DNA from: CAVVEC01 sp963747105
Lineage (GTDB): Bacteria; Acidobacteriota; Terriglobia; Terriglobales; Acidobacteriaceae
DNA length: 64,000 nt
Assembly: GCA_963747105.1 (NCBI GenBank)
Contig: CAVVEC010000007.1
Coordinates: 248,001-312,000, forward strand
Direction of reading: 5' to 3'
The position numbers and the translations under genes are program-made. This document shows, piece after piece, positions 9,498-18,334 of the stretch (positions are counted from its first letter, which is position 1; every line of letters begins with the position of its first letter). The notes below the pieces were generated by a model, which worked only from the letters and a program-made list of their open reading frames with translations, had not been told where the DNA came from and made no database searches.

Positions 9498-10742
9498 ATG
9501 GGCTACAAGAAGGGCGACACACTCAAGACGGCCTTCGACACTTATACGATTCAAGGCCAAAAGGGCGCCGGCGGCGCGGGTGAGGTTTACGAAGTCCGCG
9601 ATTCTGAAGGCTCAGCCTACGCGGTCAAGATCCTCAATGCGACAAAAGCAAGTTCTGCGCGGCTGAAGCGATTCAAGAACGAGATTCATTTCTGCACAAA
9701 AAACACGCACCGGAACGTCATTCAAGTACTGGCAAGTGGCATCACCGGGAGTGGCGCAACCTTCTATGTGATGCCCTTATATTCCGGTACACTCCGCGAT
9801 CTTATATCAAAGGGGATAGTATCAAAGGCCGTATTGTCGTACTTCGGCCAAATCTTGGATGGTGTGGAAGCTGCCCATTTGCAGGGGGTTTGGCATAGGG
9901 ATATCAAACCGGACAATATATTGTTCTCTGCGGCGACTGATACGTTGGTAGTGGCCGATTTCGGGATAGCGCACTTTGAGGAGGAAGATCTGCTAACGGC
10001 TGTGGAAACGAAGAACGACGAAAGACTCGCGAATTTCCTATACTCAGCTCCTGAACAGAGAACCCGCGGGCAGCGTGTTGATGCGAAGGCAGACATATAT
10101 GCCCTCGGCCTGACCCTAAACGAGATGTTCACCAGAGCCGTTCCACAGGGCACGGCGTTCCGAAGGGTGTCCGAGGTTGCTCCCGATTATGCGTATCTGG
10201 ACGGGTTGATTGACCTAATGCTCCGCCAGGATCCCGCCTCGCGTCCCTCGGTTGGTGACATAAAACGCGAACTGATCGCGCGAGGTAGCGAGTTCCTGTC
10301 CCTTCAGCGTCTGAATTCTCTTAAGTCAGAGGTTATCCCCGAGACGGAAGTGGACGATCCGGTCGTTAGAAATCCTATAACCTTGCTGGGAGTGGACTAT
10401 CGGGAGGGGGACATGGTCTTCACGCTCAGCGCCGTGCCGCCGCCGAACTGGATAATGGCGTTTAAAAACCCAAGAGCTTCTTCGTGGTCCTACCTCCAAG
10501 GAGCTGGACCAGAGTATTTCAGCTTCAGGGGTAATGAGGCCAGGGTTAGCCTCAGCCAGGAGACGTTGGCCCAGCGACTGGTGGAGTACACGAAGTCTTA
10601 CATCGAGCTTGCAAACCAACAATACCAGGGGATAGTGACGGCAGAACATCGGGAGAGGCTCGCCGCAGAGCGGGAACAACTCCGCAGGCAGATTGCGGAA
10701 GAGGAGCGTCGTAAGAAGATACTCAGCGAGCTCAAGATCTGA
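9498..10742 (+). CDS. Soluble Ser/Thr protein kinase with C-terminal extension
   Basis: 414-residue Hanks-type kinase with all catalytic elements: glycine loop GAGGAGEV (23-30), ATP lysine K44, HRDIKPDN (133-140, catalytic D135), DFG (154-156), APEQ and the DxxALG segment. After the kinase domain (about 15-265) is an unrecognised segment (about 290-370, VDYREGDMVFTLSAVPPPNW), then a charged coiled coil (about 380-410, HRERLAAEREQLRRQIAEEE). No transmembrane helix or PASTA/WD sensor is present, unlike most acidobacterial kinases, so it should be cytosolic. Base composition is visibly less GC-rich than priA, which suggests acquisition. Substrate unknown. Confidence 0.88.
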   Translation: MGYKKGDTLKTAFDTYTIQGQKGAGGAGEVYEVRDSEGSAYAVKILNATKASSARLKRFKNEIHFCTKNTHRNVIQVLASGITGSGATFYVMPLYSGTLRDLISKGIVSKAVLSYFGQILDGVEAAHLQGVWHRDIKPDNILFSAATDTLVVADFGIAHFEEEDLLTAVETKNDERLANFLYSAPEQRTRGQRVDAKADIYALGLTLNEMFTRAVPQGTAFRRVSEVAPDYAYLDGLIDLMLRQDPASRPSVGDIKRELIARGSEFLSLQRLNSLKSEVIPETEVDDPVVRNPITLLGVDYREGDMVFTLSAVPPPNWIMAFKNPRASSWSYLQGAGPEYFSFRGNEARVSLSQETLAQRLVEYTKSYIELANQQYQGIVTAEHRERLAAEREQLRRQIAEEERRKKILSELKI

Positions 10743-10785
10743 TCCATCCTAAGATACCCCCCCAACCTCCTCGCACTGGCCGGTA

Positions 10786-10876
10786 GGCGGGCGCCCGTGC
10801 GGGGCGTTGCCACTATCCTCGTCGCTACCCAGGGCTTACCCCCTGGGCTATTATCTGCCGCCTATCGGGGCTGACG
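10786..10876. repeat. Dispersed palindromic repeat (copy 1 of 2)
   Basis: Intergenic element with three small palindromes: GCCCGTGCGGGGC, then CCCAGGG-CTTACC-CCCTGGG at 10828-10847, then GCCGCCTATCGGGGC. A second copy with the same order and spacing lies at 50656-50745. The organisation resembles REP/BIME-type elements, and this type is frequent in acidobacterial genomes (from memory). It lies between the kinase gene and the VapBC pair. Confidence 0.7.
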
Positions 10877-10894
10877 ATTTACCCGACGGCCTTA

Positions 10895-11290
10895 TCAAGA
10901 CAGCCGTCCAATCCCCGGAAAGCCGTCAAATCCCGAATCGAAGCTCAGGATTTGCTCGATGCCGTGCTGTTCCATCACAGCCAGGTGCACGGCGTCACGA
11001 GCGGAGAGGCGCTGGTAGCCAAGGACAATCTGTTTGGCGCGCTCGGCAACGGCCCGGTCGACCGGCAGGACTTCGTCCACCACGCTCAGAAGTGCGTCGA
11101 AGGCGGGCTGAATGTCGTGGCGGCGATTGATCGCGACGTAGCGATGCAGGATTTCCTGCAGCACCTCGGCATCGGTCACCAGCCGCTGGCGCTCACTGAT
11201 CAGCCTTTCCAGCAGCCGTTGGGCGTCGGTCTTGTGAGGACTGGGCGTACCCACCAGATACATCGGGATATTAGAGTCAATCAGAATCAC
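10895..11290 (-). CDS. PIN-domain toxin (VapC family)
   Basis: 131-residue PIN nuclease, predicted to cleave RNA when released from its antitoxin. Acidic residues fit the family: D5 in MILIDSNI, E42 (LQEILHRY), D98 (ARDAVHLAVM) and D117 near the end (FDSGFDGF). Its start overlaps the stop of the upstream ribbon-helix-helix gene by four bases (11287-11290), the usual antitoxin-first toxin-antitoxin arrangement. The gene ends inside the region beside the dispersed repeat. Confidence 0.85.
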   Translation of the reverse strand: MILIDSNIPMYLVGTPSPHKTDAQRLLERLISERQRLVTDAEVLQEILHRYVAINRRHDIQPAFDALLSVVDEVLPVDRAVAERAKQIVLGYQRLSARDAVHLAVMEQHGIEQILSFDSGFDGFPGIGRLS

Positions 11291-11544
11291 GGCTTCTGAC
11301 CGGCGGCGTATCCCCGCTCAATTTCCGCGAGCATGGTATCGATATCGGAGGTCGGCGATTCATGCCGAGCAGCGGCGCGAATGGCTTCAAGCTTTTTCTC
11401 TACTCCCCCGAGGGGTTGACGGCGGCGAGCGTGGTCCAGCGCTTGCCGGACCCACTCCGCCAGCGACATGCGCCGCGCGCGCGCCATGCGTTGAATCTCG
11501 CGGTATTCTGGATCCTGCAGGATCACTTGCAGTCGTTTAGCCAT
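11287..11544 (-). CDS. Ribbon-helix-helix antitoxin
   Basis: 85-residue partner of the PIN toxin. Residues 1-45 (MAKRLQVILQDPEYREIQRM, then RRMSLAEWVRQALDHAR) form a ribbon-helix-helix DNA-binding domain. The C-terminal half (VEKKLEAIRAAARHE, DTMLAEIERGY) is the likely toxin-binding segment. The pair is probably autoregulated. The AT-rich stretch just upstream (11545-11580) holds TGAGTCATGTAGACTCA, an imperfect palindrome that could be the operator. Confidence 0.82.
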   Translation of the reverse strand: MAKRLQVILQDPEYREIQRMARARRMSLAEWVRQALDHARRRQPLGGVEKKLEAIRAAARHESPTSDIDTMLAEIERGYAAGQKP

Positions 11545-11555
11545 AATATGAGTCT

Positions 11556-11575
11556 ACATGACTCATTAGGATGAG
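11556..11575. promoter_or_regulatory. Imperfect palindrome upstream of the VapBC-type pair
   Basis: The arms TGAGTC and GACTCA flank a short centre immediately before the antitoxin start. Toxin-antitoxin operons with ribbon-helix-helix antitoxins usually bind such repeats for autorepression. The functional role is inferred from position only. Confidence 0.4.
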
Positions 11576-11580
11576 TCAAA

Positions 11581-12495
11581 CTACAGTCCTTTATTCCGCA
11601 GGAACTCGCGCACAACGTCTTTCACATCTCGATGCTGGCCATCCACCGCGTAATTGAGCGCACGCATGTCAGCATCAGAAATCTTGCCGGCAAGTTCGGC
11701 GAGCGCTTCGCCCACTTCCGGATGGCGTGCCAGCGTCTCCTGGCGAATAATTGGGACCGCCTCATAGGGCGGAAAGTAGTGACGGTCGTCGTCCAGAACG
11801 AATAGGTCGAGCGCTGGGATAAGGCCGTCGGTGGCGTTGCCCGCGATCAGGTCCACCCGTTTGTCTTTCAAAGCGCGATCCAGGAGGCCAAGGTCCATGA
11901 TGCGCGGCGGTTCGGCGAAATGCAGGCCGTAGGTTGACGCCAATCCTTTGTAGCCGTCAGCGCGCTCCATGAATTCGTAACCGAATCCGGCGCGCCAGCT
12001 TGGGGTGTAGGTTGCGGCTTGCGAGATCGTCTTCAGCCCCAGCCGGCGGGCATCCGTACCGCGAATCTCGATGGCGAAGGTATCGTCGAAGCCGAAAGTC
12101 GCGCCCAGCGCGAGATTGAACCGTTTCTCATATTCGGTTTTGACTTGGTCGTACACACTCTTGCGATCGCCCTGTGGCTTTTCCTTCAACACTGCGGTCA
12201 GCGCCGTGCCGGTGTACTCCGGGTAGATATCGATTCGTCCTCCGAGAATCGCCTGCTGGCAAATATAGGTGCCTGCGAGATAGAAGCGGCGTTCGACCAG
12301 CAAGTGGGTTCTAGTTTCGAGTTGCTGCGCGATCAGTTCGCCGAGAATAAGTTGCTCGGTGAAGTTCTTGGAGCCGACAACGATGCTGTTCTCGCGCGAG
12401 GGGCCGCAAGCGGCGAGCAGTACGACTAAGAGAACTAATACCTGCGGAATCACACGTCTGGTTGCGTGCCAATTGCGATGTGAGCGCAGGGTCAT
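11581..12495 (-). CDS. Osmoprotectant/glycine betaine ABC transporter substrate-binding lipoprotein
   Basis: Binding protein of an OpuC/OsmU-type importer. The N-terminus carries a lipoprotein signal with lipobox LLAAC (about residues 28-32 from the ATG at 12495). The mature domain has the QAT-family start VVGSKNFTEQLILGELIAQ, IDIYPEYTGTALTAVL and DLIAGNATDGLIPALDLFVL. I chose the ATG at 12495 rather than 12561, because the longer form would overlap the permease and translate a repeat. It is third in the ATPase-permease-binding protein operon. Confidence 0.9.
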   Translation of the reverse strand: MTLRSHRNWHATRRVIPQVLVLLVVLLAACGPSRENSIVVGSKNFTEQLILGELIAQQLETRTHLLVERRFYLAGTYICQQAILGGRIDIYPEYTGTALTAVLKEKPQGDRKSVYDQVKTEYEKRFNLALGATFGFDDTFAIEIRGTDARRLGLKTISQAATYTPSWRAGFGYEFMERADGYKGLASTYGLHFAEPPRIMDLGLLDRALKDKRVDLIAGNATDGLIPALDLFVLDDDRHYFPPYEAVPIIRQETLARHPEVGEALAELAGKISDADMRALNYAVDGQHRDVKDVVREFLRNKGL

Positions 12496-12509
12496 GGCAA
12501 GATCAGTTT

Positions 12510-13163
12510 TCAGTTCGCAGTTCTCGGTTCTGAGCGCGGGCTCAACCGTTTTTCCAGCCATCCCAGGCTGACGTCAGCGAGCAAAGCCATTGCGGCGGCG
12601 GGAATCGCGCCCGCCAGAATAACCTGGTTGTTCACCATCGCCAGCCCACGAAAAATGTATTCGCCCAGGCCACCCGCGCCGATGGCAGCGGCAATAGTTG
12701 CGAGACCTACCGAGATGACCGTTGCGACCCGAACGCCGGCAATAATAACCCCCATCGCGAGCGGGAGTTCCACTTGAAAGAGAAGTTGGCGGCCGGTCAT
12801 GCCCATGCCTTTCCCGGCTTCAAGCACCGCGCCATCCACACCTTTGATGCCGGCGTAGGTATTGCGAATCAGCGGCAGCAGAGCGTACAGCATCAGGGCC
12901 AGGATCGCCAACCTGTCAGCGCGAGTTCCAATCCACGGTGCGGGCAGAAGAAATCCGAAGAGCGCGAGACTGGGAATGGTTTGAATAATATTGGCGCTGC
13001 CCAGTACAGGCTTGTTGAGCGCTGGCCAGCGGGTGATCAAAATTCCCAGTGGAATGCCGACCAGTACCGCCATCAGGGTTGAAACTCCGACGAGCCATAA
13101 ATGCTCGAGTGTGAGTTCCAGTACTTCCGTGTGATTCTGCAGCATGAATTGCCAGACATTCAT
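12510..13163 (-). CDS. Osmoprotectant ABC transporter permease
   Basis: 217-residue inner-membrane permease with about five transmembrane helices. It carries the BPD-type EAA loop (LEAGKGMGMTGRQLLFQVELPLAMGVIIAG). The motif IQTIPSLALFGFLLP is typical of OpuBB/OpuCB/YehW. Its ATG overlaps the ATPase stop by four bases (13160-13163). The last residues (RSEPRTAN) come from an AGAACTG-type simple repeat and do not belong to the family core. Confidence 0.9.
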   Translation of the reverse strand: MNVWQFMLQNHTEVLELTLEHLWLVGVSTLMAVLVGIPLGILITRWPALNKPVLGSANIIQTIPSLALFGFLLPAPWIGTRADRLAILALMLYALLPLIRNTYAGIKGVDGAVLEAGKGMGMTGRQLLFQVELPLAMGVIIAGVRVATVISVGLATIAAAIGAGGLGEYIFRGLAMVNNQVILAGAIPAAAMALLADVSLGWLEKRLSPRSEPRTAN

Positions 13164-13942
13164 GAACGGCCTCGTTTTCCCTGAGCTTCGCAGTCGGCGC
13201 CAAAGGCGTCTTTGTAGGCGACAACGAGCGGTTCTGTAGAACTCAGAAATTCTTCTGGGGTATGCAACGTAACCAACCGGCCCGCTTCCATCAGCGCGAT
13301 GCGAGTGCCGAGCAACAAAGCCTCGCGCAGGTCGTGAGTGACGAATACCACGGTTTTCCGCAGACGTTTCTGCAACTCGAGAAATTCACGTTGCAATTCG
13401 GCGCGGGTGATGGGATCGAGCGCGCCGAATGGTTCGTCCATCAAGAGAATGGGGGGGTCGGCCGCGAGCGCGCGGGCAACGCCGACTCTCTGTCGCTGTC
13501 CGCCAGAAAGCTCTCTGGGATAGCGTGAGGCGATCTGAGGGTCGAGACCCACAAGTCTCATGAGTTCCTGAACGCGTTCGTGGATGCGTTCGGCCGGCCA
13601 GTTCTCAATCTTCGGAACTAATCCGATGTTGCGTTCCACCGTGAAGTGCGGAAAGAGCCCAACCTCCTGGATGACATAGCCGATCATGCGGCGCAGGCAG
13701 ATCACGTCCCACTCGCCCATCGGACAGCCATTCACGCATAGTTCGCCGGCGCTTGGCGTGAGCAGGCGATTGATGAGTTTTAGAGTTGTGGTTTTGCCGG
13801 AACCGCTGCGTCCCAACAACACGAGGGTTTCCCCAGAGTGCACTTCAAGATTCAGGTCGTTGAGGATCTCACTGCCGCCCTTCGGCCGGTATGAGACGTT
13901 GCGAAACTCGATGGCGGGGCGGTTGTCCGGGAGAGTGTCCAT
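13160..13942 (-). CDS. Osmoprotectant ABC transporter ATP-binding protein
   Basis: 260-residue ATPase energising the importer. Walker A GRSGSGKTT is at residues 44-52, the Q-loop VIQEVGLFPHFTV near 90, the signature LSGGQRQRVGVARAL near 143, Walker B ILLMDEPFGALD, and the H-loop FVTHDLREA. It is the first gene of the operon. It lacks the C-terminal CBS pair of full-length OpuCA/ProV, so osmotic gating through CBS domains is not expected here. Confidence 0.9.
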   Translation of the reverse strand: MDTLPDNRPAIEFRNVSYRPKGGSEILNDLNLEVHSGETLVLLGRSGSGKTTTLKLINRLLTPSAGELCVNGCPMGEWDVICLRRMIGYVIQEVGLFPHFTVERNIGLVPKIENWPAERIHERVQELMRLVGLDPQIASRYPRELSGGQRQRVGVARALAADPPILLMDEPFGALDPITRAELQREFLELQKRLRKTVVFVTHDLREALLLGTRIALMEAGRLVTLHTPEEFLSSTEPLVVAYKDAFGADCEAQGKRGRS

Positions 13943-14009
13943 GGTGGTTGCAGGATGCCGCGTTGCCTCGCCGATCGTATACCCCAGAGGTACACGGAGA
14001 AAGCGTTGC

Positions 14010-14696
14010 TCACAACGAGTTGTAGGCAGCCGCTGGCAGGCCCGTGATGCGAATGCCCGAGCGTCCCTTATGACGAATATTGAGCCCGATCAGCAACGCC
14101 GTGATCTGTTCCAGAATGCGAGCGTTCTCCAGTTTGCCGCCATCAATGGCGCGGACGCCTGGAATTTTCGCGGCCAATTGCAGGGCGGTCTGGCTGGCGT
14201 TCGGATCGTCACTGCATACGATGACATCGCAGTCCACAAGGCCCTCTGAATTCAGCAGTTCCGCGCCGACATTTTGAAAGGCCGCCACAACGGCGATTTC
14301 TTTGGGGAGAAGTTCGGCCGTTTCTTGTGCCGCCGAACCCTGCCACACACCAAGAGTGCGTGTCGCGCGGCCGCCGACGCTTGCGGCCAACGGCACGGTA
14401 GCGTCAATCACGACGGTGCCAGGATGAATCGCTGGCTTGATCTGCTTAAGCAGAGCGGCATGACCTTCGAACGGAACGGTAAGTACCACCAGATCGGTGG
14501 CTGTGCAGGCGGCGGTATTTTCCTGGCCGGAAATCTTCGCATTCGCGCCCATTCTCTGTTTGATCTTGTCGGCGGCATCCTGCGCACGTTGGGCATCGCG
14601 CGATCCGATGATCACGGTTTCGCCAGCCTGCGCCCACCGCCGCGCCAGGCCAGAACCCTCCGGGCCAGTGCCCCCGAGGATCGCGATCGAGCGCAC
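14010..14696 (-). CDS. npdG: F420-dependent NADP oxidoreductase (Fno/NpdG)
   Basis: 228-residue Rossmann enzyme moving hydride between NADPH and coenzyme F420. The start AILGGTGPEGSGLARRWA is the Fno/NpdG nucleotide loop, followed by IIGSRD (NADP-phosphate selectivity region), LVVLTVPFEGH and the C-terminal GLNIRHKGRSGIRITGL. It is intact and sits directly after cofH in the F420 operon, separated by zero bases, so cofactor synthesis and reduction are coexpressed. Confidence 0.9.
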   Translation of the reverse strand: MRSIAILGGTGPEGSGLARRWAQAGETVIIGSRDAQRAQDAADKIKQRMGANAKISGQENTAACTATDLVVLTVPFEGHAALLKQIKPAIHPGTVVIDATVPLAASVGGRATRTLGVWQGSAAQETAELLPKEIAVVAAFQNVGAELLNSEGLVDCDVIVCSDDPNASQTALQLAAKIPGVRAIDGGKLENARILEQITALLIGLNIRHKGRSGIRITGLPAAAYNSL

Positions 14697-15931
14697 TCAC
14701 GCGAACTCCGGTTCGAGTACCTGCTCGGCAATGTATTCTTCGGGCCGCAGCTTGATGCTGATCCGCGTATAAGTCGTGTTGCGCTCAGCTGGAATGCGGC
14801 CTGCTTCCAGAATCAAAGACTGAAAATCCTCCGGGCTGGTGTATTGTCCAGCGGTCGCTCCCGCCTCGCGAGAAATATTTTCCTCCATCAGAGTTCCGCC
14901 GTAGTCGTTGGCGCCGGCGTGCAGGCAAAGTTGGGACAAGGCGCGATTCAGCTTCACCCACGAGACTTGAATATTGTTAATGGCGCCAGCCAGCAAAACC
15001 CGTGCCAGAGCGTGGATCTTGAGGTGCTCTGCCAGCGTCGGGCCCGGCCGCGATATCCCCTGGTAAAAGAGCAGCGTATTCTGATGCACGAATCCCAGCG
15101 GCACGAACTCGGTGAAGCCGCCGGTTTCCCGCTGAATCTCGCGCAACAGCAAAAGTTGATTGGCCCAATGCTCCGGAGTTTCGACGTGCCCGTACATAAG
15201 TGTGGACGTGCTGCGAATGCCGCAGCGGTGCGCGGTGCGGATGACTTGCTTCCACTGTTCGGTGGAGAGCTTGTTGCGTGAAAGGACGAAGCGAACGTCG
15301 TCATCGAGGATTTCCGCGGCGGTTCCGGGCAAAGTGTCGAGACCGTTGTCGCGCAACATGCGAAGGTAGTCGCCGAGCCGCATTCCCGTGAGCTCGACGC
15401 CGTAAACGATCTCCATGGGCGAGAAGGCGTGAATGTGCATCTTCGGCACAGCTTGTTTCACGGCCCGCAGGATGTCGCGATAGTAGAAACGGTGGCAGAC
15501 CGTGCGGCAGTCCGCCCTGAATGCAAACCTCGGTAGCGCCCATTCCCCACGCTTCGACTTGCCTTCCGAGCAACTTGGTCAGGACTCAGGAAGTAGGTGT
15601 CGGACTCCCGCGGACCACGGCTGAAGGCACAGAACTTGCAACCCACGAAGCAGACGTTGGTGAAATTGATATTGCGGTTTACGACGTACGTCACAATGTT
15701 GCCGGCCAATTCGCGACGCAAGGAATCGGCGGCAACCAGCAGACCGAGCAGGTCGTCTCCTTCGGCATTCGCCAGCGTTAAGCACTGGCCGCGAATCAGC
15801 ACGCCGCCATCAGAGGTCTCCATCACATGATCGAGCGGTGTGCGCAAGTTGCGGCTCATACGCGGAGCGATGTCCGTCCACTCCAGGGACGGAAAGCTCT
15901 CCAGTTCCGATTGGGTTAGAACGCGAGTCAC
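14697..15931 (-). CDS. cofH: CofH, FO synthase subunit 2 (radical SAM; frameshifted)
   Basis: Radical SAM enzyme that joins tyrosine-derived material to the flavin precursor in making FO, the F420 chromophore. The cluster motif CFVGCKFCAF is present after INFTNV. The following segment QVEAWGMGATEVCIQGGL lies in another frame, and the C-terminal half from MKQAVPKMHIHAFSPMEI to the end is intact, including STLMYGHVETPEHWANQLLLLREIQ. Two indels near 15575 and 15480 split it. It probably starts at a GTG at 15931, 10 bp after cofE. Together with CofG it replaces the fused FbiC of actinobacteria. Confidence 0.9.
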
Positions 15932-15940
15932 AAGCCCTCC

Positions 15941-16714
15941 TCAACGAAACAAATCCGTAGCCGGCGGACGGATCAGATCGCGAGCACGCCCGCGGCCCGG
16001 CCGGTAATGGAATCCTCGAATGATACACATGGGCGCGCGATTTAGCTTGCCGCAAACCAGGCCGGCAGCGCAAGCCAGTTCGTCGGCGACAGCCTCCATG
16101 CTCACGCGCAGCGGGTAGCCGTAAGGATCGCGATCCCCCCGAAAATCGTGCACCGCCTGCATGCCGGCCACACCAATCGCAACTTCGGTAAGCCCCTCGC
16201 GCCAAGGCCTCCCAAAACTATCCGTGATGATCACGGGGATGGAGAGTTGCAAACGTTTTTTCAGCTCACGATGCAGACTGCGCCGCCGAGCGATCCGGAT
16301 CTTCGGGAAGCAGAAGCGCATGGCGACCGCCATCAACATTGGAAACATCCACTCCGCTGTTGGCGCAGATCAGGCCGTGACGCGTTTCCGTGATCAGCAC
16401 ACCCCGCCTCCGGCGCACGACTCGCCTGCTTTCCGCCAGAGCTAATTCGATGACGCGTGCGTCTAGATTGTAACGCCGGGCCCAAGCGCGTGACCTGGCC
16501 GAGGGGTTGATCTTATCCAGATCCACCAACCTGCCCTTCCGCCTTGGAAACGATCTTGTGCTTCACGACCAGGATGTCGCCTTTCACAAGCGCAAGGTTG
16601 GAACGCTTGAGCATCTGAAGAAGCTTGTCGGCTAGCGAATCGCCCGGACGGATCTCGGCAGCGAATCGATAAGGGCATGATCTGCAACTCCTCGGCCTGG
16701 GCAGCCTCACTCAT
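15941..16714 (-). CDS. cofE: CofE, F420-0:gamma-glutamyl ligase (frameshifted)
   Basis: GTP-dependent ligase adding glutamates to F420-0. Segments in order: MSEAAQAEELQIMPL, IRPGDSLADKLLQML, LVKGDILVVKHKIVSKAEG (a family signature), VDLDKINPSARSRAWA, GVLITETRHGLICANSGVDVSN, IPVIITDSFGRPWREGLTEVAIG and the C-terminal MEAVADELACAAGLVCGK. Three or four indels separate them. Rebuilt length of about 257 residues matches stand-alone CofE. There is no C-terminal nitroreductase domain like that of FbiB. The start abuts the cofC stop. Confidence 0.9.
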
Positions 16715-17370
16715 TTATTCGTTTGCGGCCAAGGAAAGATCGGACAGGTCCCACTGCCGGGCCAGGCGCTGGGCGCGGGTTTCGCCGGGAGCTTCTGCAA
16801 GTTGCTTCAAATCGGAAGGATTATCCACATCCAGCGCGATGCCGGGCAGCGTCAGAACCACGCAGGGCTTGTGGGTGGCTCGCGCGGCGGCCAAATGTGG
16901 TCTGAAGCTATCGTTTCCAAAACGAAGGGGAAACAACCCCGCGGGACGCCGCCAAGCGGCATTGGTGCCGCGCCGGTCGGCGGCTGGAACCAGAACGGAG
17001 CCCTGCGACGGCGCGACCTCCAGAATCTTCTCGAGTTCCCAAGCCTGTATCAAAGGGATATCGCCGGGAATCACCAATGTGCTCTCCACTTCCGCGTGAT
17101 TCGCAAATCTGCGTCGCCATCGCGACTGGCCTCGGTTTCGCTGCGGTTCGCGTTGTCCACGATGACTTGGAAATCAAACCTTCGGGCCAAATCGACTGCA
17201 AAAGGATCGTTCGTGACCAGGCTAACTTCCGGACGATCCAGACCAAGCGCCCAACACCTCGAGCACATCAAACAGCATGGCTTGCGCCAGTTCCGTGCGG
17301 CACGTTTGGTCGAGCACCGACGCCAGTCGCTGTTTGGCATGGAGAGATTCTTGACCGGAACCAGAATCAT
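16715..17370 (-). CDS. cofC: CofC/FbiD, 2-phospholactate (or PEP/3PG) guanylyltransferase (frameshifted)
   Basis: Nucleotidyltransferase that activates the F420 tail precursor with GTP. Pieces: MILVPVKNLS (family start), GRPEVSLVTNDPFAVDLARRFDFQVIVDN, STLVIPGDIPLIQAWELEKIL (the metal/nucleotide site with PGDIP), and VVLTLPGIALDVDNPSDLKQL (with the usual D.D.P motif). Breaks lie near 17340, 17250 and 17100. Which C3 acid it activates cannot be told from the sequence. It sits between cofD and cofE. Confidence 0.87.
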
Positions 17371-17405
17371 GGCGCTTCCGACGCCGCCCGGGTTGCGCTC
17401 CGCGC

Positions 17406-18334
17406 TCAGTAACGTAAGCACAGTGCGCGCCAGCTTGGCTTTATCGTCAGACGTTTGCATAATGGTGTTGGTGCAGTGAACGCGCAGTTTCGAGGTCTGC
17501 AGTAGTTTCGCTGCCTCAGCGTCGCGGACATCGCGCAATCAGAATATCGAGAAAGTCTTCGATAGGCCTGGGCTACGCCGGCGATCGACACTGGCAGCCC
17601 TTGCGCTGCCATCAAAACTCCTGCCGGCCCTGAGACCGCGGCGCTGCCGACAATTGGACTCATGGCAGCGACTGTGGCCGGGGTCTCACGCAACGCCTCG
17701 CGGATGCCCGGAACCTCGAGAATCGGGCCGATGCTGGTGATGGGGTTGCTCGGGGCCAAGATCACGGCACTCGCGCGAAAGGATGGCGTCAATCACGCCG
17801 GGCGCGGGCTCGGCCTCCGCCGCTCCTGCAAAACGCACCGAGCTTCACCGGGTCCTGATACCAGCGCTGCACAAAATATTCCTGGAAGCTGAGTTCTCCA
17901 ATCGGAGTGCTGACCCGGGTTTCGACTCGCGAGTTGCTCATGGGCAGGATGCGCGCCTGCAACCCCCAGCTTGCTGCAGATTTCTGTGGTAGCTTCGGTC
18001 AGAGTCTTTCCCTGAGCCAGCATTTCGGAGCGCAGCAAGTGAACCGCCAGATCGCGGTCGCCGACCTGGAACCAGATCGGCTCGCCCAACTCTCCCATCG
18101 CCTGCAGACAGAAGAAAGTGTCGCCCTTCACGCCCCAGCCGCGCTCCCGGCTGAGCAGGCCGGCGAGAGCGTAGGTGATCGAGTCCAGGTCGGGCGAGAC
18201 GTGCAGAGCCCCACCACTCGAAGATCGTCCCCGGTATTCACGATGAACGTGAGTTCCTCCGCGGCGAGCGACTCTGCCGCAAGCCGTCCACGAACTTTGG
18301 CGCCTCCGGTGCCGCCGGTGAGCACGACGATCAT
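17406..18334 (-). CDS. cofD: CofD/FbiA, 2-phospho-L-lactate transferase (frameshifted)
   Basis: Transfers the activated C3 unit to FO. The start MIVVLTGGTGGAK is the family hallmark and overlaps the end of cofG. The middle includes GDRDLAVHLLRSEML, AVILAPSNPITSIGPILEVPGIREAL and VAAMSPIVGSAAVSGPAG. The C-terminus VHCTNTIMQTSDDKAKLARTVL appears in another frame. At least four indels break it. The exact end is uncertain: in one frame the last helix runs without a stop into the cofC start, while in the other a stop falls at 17406. Confidence 0.87.

Noticed and set aside
14274..15281. 335-codon plus-strand open frame
   Set aside because: Antisense to npdG and cofH, with no family features.
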